Assembly: GCA_009702405.1 (NCBI GenBank)
Contig: WLIC01000033.1
Span: forward strand, 1 to 6,951
Direction: 5' to 3'
Source: Actinomycetota bacterium
GTDB taxonomy: Bacteria > Actinomycetota > Actinomycetes > Actinomycetales > Microbacteriaceae
DNA: 6,951 nt
Under the pieces are notes generated by a model. That model saw only the letters and a list, made by a program, of their open reading frames with translations, was not told the DNA's origin and ran no database searches. The translations under genes were made by a program, and so were the position numbers. Below, one piece after another: positions 4,782 through 6,951 of this stretch (position 1 is its first letter; every line of letters begins with the position of its first letter).

Positions 4782-6951
4782 ATGTTCAAGAAGATTTTGG
4801 TTGCCAACCGTGGCGAGATCGCCATTCGTGCATTCCGTGCTGCCTATGAGCTAGGAGCAAAGACTGTTGCAGTCTTCGCATATGAAGATAGAAATTCATC
4901 CCACCGTCTAAAAGCCGATGAGGCTTATCAAATCGGAACTTTAGGCCACCCAGTTCGTGCCTACCTAGATGTAACAGAAATCATCAGAGTGGCCAAGGAA
5001 TGTGGGGCGGATGCCATTTACCCTGGCTACGGTTTCTTGAGTGAAAATCCAGAACTAGCTGAAGCAGCTGCAGCTAATGGAATTACTTTTATTGGTCCTG
5101 GTTCCCATGTTCTTGAACTTGCCGGTAACAAGGTAAATGCTAAAGAAGCAGCTATCGCAGCTGGAGTTCCAGTTTTGAAATCGTCTAGGCAGTCAGATGA
5201 TGTTGAACTCTTAATTGCTGATTCTAAAGAAATTGGTTTTCCACTTTTTGTCAAAGCTGTTGCTGGCGGTGGCGGTCGAGGAATGCGTCGAGTTGCAAAA
5301 CTTGAAGAACTAGCTGGCGCTCTCGGTGAAGCGATGCGAGAGGCACAATCTGCTTTTGGCGATGCCAGGGTTTTCTTAGAGCAAGCAGTGCTTAGGCCTA
5401 GACACATTGAAGTTCAGATCCTTGCTGACAGCAAAGGAAACGTGGTTCACCTTTTTGAACGCGACTGTTCAGTGCAAAGAAGAAATCAAAAAGTTGTAGA
5501 AATTGCACCTGCTCCGAATATTGATGAAACTCTTCGTCAAGCGCTATACAAAGATGCAGTCTCATTCGCTAAAGAAATCGGTTACGTTAACGCAGGAACT
5601 GTTGAGTTCCTAATCGACACTGTTGGTGATAACGCTGGTAAGCATGTCTTCATCGAAATGAATCCGCGTATTCAAGTCGAGCACACTGTCACCGAAGAGA
5701 TAACTGAGATTGACTTAGTTCAATCACAGATGAGAATTGCGGCAGGGGAGTCACTAGCTGATCTAGGGCTTACCCAAGACAAGATTGAGATGCACGGCTT
5801 TGCTATTCAGTGCCGTATCACTACCGAAGATCCAACTGCAGGCTTTAGACCTGACACCGGAAAGATTACGACTTATCGTTCTCCTGGTGGAGCGGGTATC
5901 AGATTAGATGGTGGAACAGCTTCAACAGGTAGCGAAATCAGTCCGCACTTCGATTCACTTTTAGTGAAGCTAATTACCCGTGGCCGTGACTTGAAATCTG
6001 CTGTCAGCAGAGCTCAACGAGCTCTTGCCGAATTCCGCATTAGAGGAGTGGCAACCAACATTGCTTTCTTGCAAGGAGTTCTTGGCGATGCAAGCTTTGC
6101 CGCAGGGGATCTCAGCACTGCATTCATTGAGGAAAGACCAGAGCTACTAAACGCTTATCCATCTCAAGACCGTGGAACTAAGATTCTGAACTGGTTGGCT
6201 GATGTGACAGTTAACCAACCACATGGCTCTAGGGGAACTCTCGGCTCACCTGCACTCAAACTTCCTAAGTTAGAACTAACTGTTCCAGCTCCTGAAGGGT
6301 CAAGGCAGCAACTTCTTGCGCTAGGTCCAGTTGCCTTCGCCAAAGCTCTTCGTGATCAAAAAGCTGTTGCTATTACTGACACAACTTTCCGCGATGCCCA
6401 TCAGTCACTGCTAGCAACAAGAGTTCGCTCAAGAGACCTGGTTCAAGTTGCTCCTTACCAAGCCAGAGTTCTAAACAAATTATTCTCAGTTGAAGCCTGG
6501 GGTGGAGCTACATATGACGTTGCTCTTCGATTCTTGGGTGAAGACCCTTGGGCAAGACTTGTAGCTCTTCGTGAGGCTATGCCAAATATTTGTATTCAGA
6601 TGCTTTTGCGCGGACAGAACACTGTCGGTTACACGCCTTACCCAGTTGAAGTAACTGACGCTTTTGTTGCTGAAGCTGCTGCAAGCGGCGTTGACATCTT
6701 TAGAATCTTCGATGCACTAAACGATGTTGATCAGATGATTCCTGCAATAAATGCTGTTCTAAAAACTAAGACAGCAGTTGCCGAAGTTGCTATTTGCTAC
6801 ACCGGAGATTTGTTAGATCCAAAAGAAGACCTATACACCCTGGAGTACTACCTTGACCTAGCTGGTCAGATTGTCTCAGCTGGTGCACACATTCTTGCTA
6901 TCAAAGACATGGCTGGATTACTTCGACCTCAAGCTGCAGCCAAGTTAGTTA
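4782..6951 (+). CDS. pyc: Pyruvate carboxylase, 5' part
   Basis: Pyruvate carboxylase converts pyruvate, bicarbonate and ATP to oxaloacetate, refilling the TCA cycle. The frame is open from ATG 4782 to the window end (723 residues plus one base), about two thirds of the usual 1,100-1,150. The biotin carboxylase half opens with KKILVANRGEIAIR (3-16), has YPGYGFLSENP (80-90), the ATP-grasp glycine loop AGGGGRGM (161-168), and EMNPRIQVEHTVTE (292-305) with catalytic-region arginine R296. AIQCRITTEDP (341-351) is typical of pyruvate carboxylase rather than acyl-CoA carboxylases. The carboxyltransferase half begins near DTTFRDAHQS (533-542), with D538 the expected metal ligand, then QMLLRGQN (606-613), and IKDMAGLL (707-714), where K708 is the expected carbamylated lysine. 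The HTHD metal motif, the tetramerisation region and the biotin carrier domain must lie beyond the edge. AGGA at 4769-4772 is 9 nt before the start. No frameshift or internal stop is seen. Confidence 0.97.
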   Translation, partial: MFKKILVANRGEIAIRAFRAAYELGAKTVAVFAYEDRNSSHRLKADEAYQIGTLGHPVRAYLDVTEIIRVAKECGADAIYPGYGFLSENPELAEAAAANGITFIGPGSHVLELAGNKVNAKEAAIAAGVPVLKSSRQSDDVELLIADSKEIGFPLFVKAVAGGGGRGMRRVAKLEELAGALGEAMREAQSAFGDARVFLEQAVLRPRHIEVQILADSKGNVVHLFERDCSVQRRNQKVVEIAPAPNIDETLRQALYKDAVSFAKEIGYVNAGTVEFLIDTVGDNAGKHVFIEMNPRIQVEHTVTEEITEIDLVQSQMRIAAGESLADLGLTQDKIEMHGFAIQCRITTEDPTAGFRPDTGKITTYRSPGGAGIRLDGGTASTGSEISPHFDSLLVKLITRGRDLKSAVSRAQRALAEFRIRGVATNIAFLQGVLGDASFAAGDLSTAFIEERPELLNAYPSQDRGTKILNWLADVTVNQPHGSRGTLGSPALKLPKLELTVPAPEGSRQQLLALGPVAFAKALRDQKAVAITDTTFRDAHQSLLATRVRSRDLVQVAPYQARVLNKLFSVEAWGGATYDVALRFLGEDPWARLVALREAMPNICIQMLLRGQNTVGYTPYPVEVTDAFVAEAAASGVDIFRIFDALNDVDQMIPAINAVLKTKTAVAEVAICYTGDLLDPKEDLYTLEYYLDLAGQIVSAGAHILAIKDMAGLLRPQAAAKLV

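Noticed and set aside
5027..5407. 126-residue open frame on the minus strand
   Set aside because: It is antisense to the biotin carboxylase domain of pyruvate carboxylase, which is fully open on the plus strand; the minus translation is low complexity.

Overview
The window looks like a stretch of conserved chromosome from a high-G+C-phylum actinobacterium with moderate G+C content and many A/T-ending codons. The order pgsA2-like, FHA (GarA/OdhI type), ftsR-type MerR, second MerR matches the mycobacterial Rv1822-Rv1827-Rv1828-Rv1830 neighbourhood. The flanking der, parA-like and pyruvate carboxylase genes suggest a small-genome aquatic actinobacterium, perhaps Microbacteriaceae of the Luna/Rhodoluna/Aquiluna kind. 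That assignment is an inference from gene order and codon use; no 16S rRNA or similar marker is present.

Layout. Positions 1-1101 hold the 3' part of der, the double-GTPase ribosome assembly factor. A tRNA-Pro(GGG) gene follows 11 nt later, at 1113-1186. It is followed after 30 nt by a compact plus-strand cluster: a CDP-alcohol phosphatidyltransferase (1217-1837), an FHA-domain protein that starts at TTG and overlaps the previous stop by 4 nt (1834-2271), and the MerR-family regulator FtsR (2279-2962). A 110-nt gap carries a clear inverted repeat at 3025-3049, then a second MerR-type regulator of the Rv1830 (ResR/McdR) kind (3073-3669). Its stop codon directly abuts the stop codon of a convergent ParA-like ATPase (3670-4713, minus strand). 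A 68-nt divergent spacer leads to a pyruvate carboxylase gene that begins at 4782 and runs off the right edge.

The genes fall into themes the family literature links to growth control: ribosome assembly (Der), phospholipid synthesis, 2-oxoglutarate/glutamate flux control (GarA/OdhI), cell-division gene regulation (FtsR, ResR/McdR), a chromosome- or cell-pole-associated ATPase (ParA-like), and anaplerosis (pyruvate carboxylase). Compared with the mycobacterial arrangement, several genes are absent from the cluster: the DUF881/small-basic-protein genes and gcvH before the FHA gene, and the bifunctional-nuclease gene between the two MerR genes.

I see no mobile element, CRISPR array, toxin-antitoxin pair or defence island. 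The most interesting points are the altered phospho-switch motif in the FHA protein, the palindrome before the second MerR gene, the zero-gap convergent junction, and the orphan ParA with a basic tail. No clearly new system is evident.
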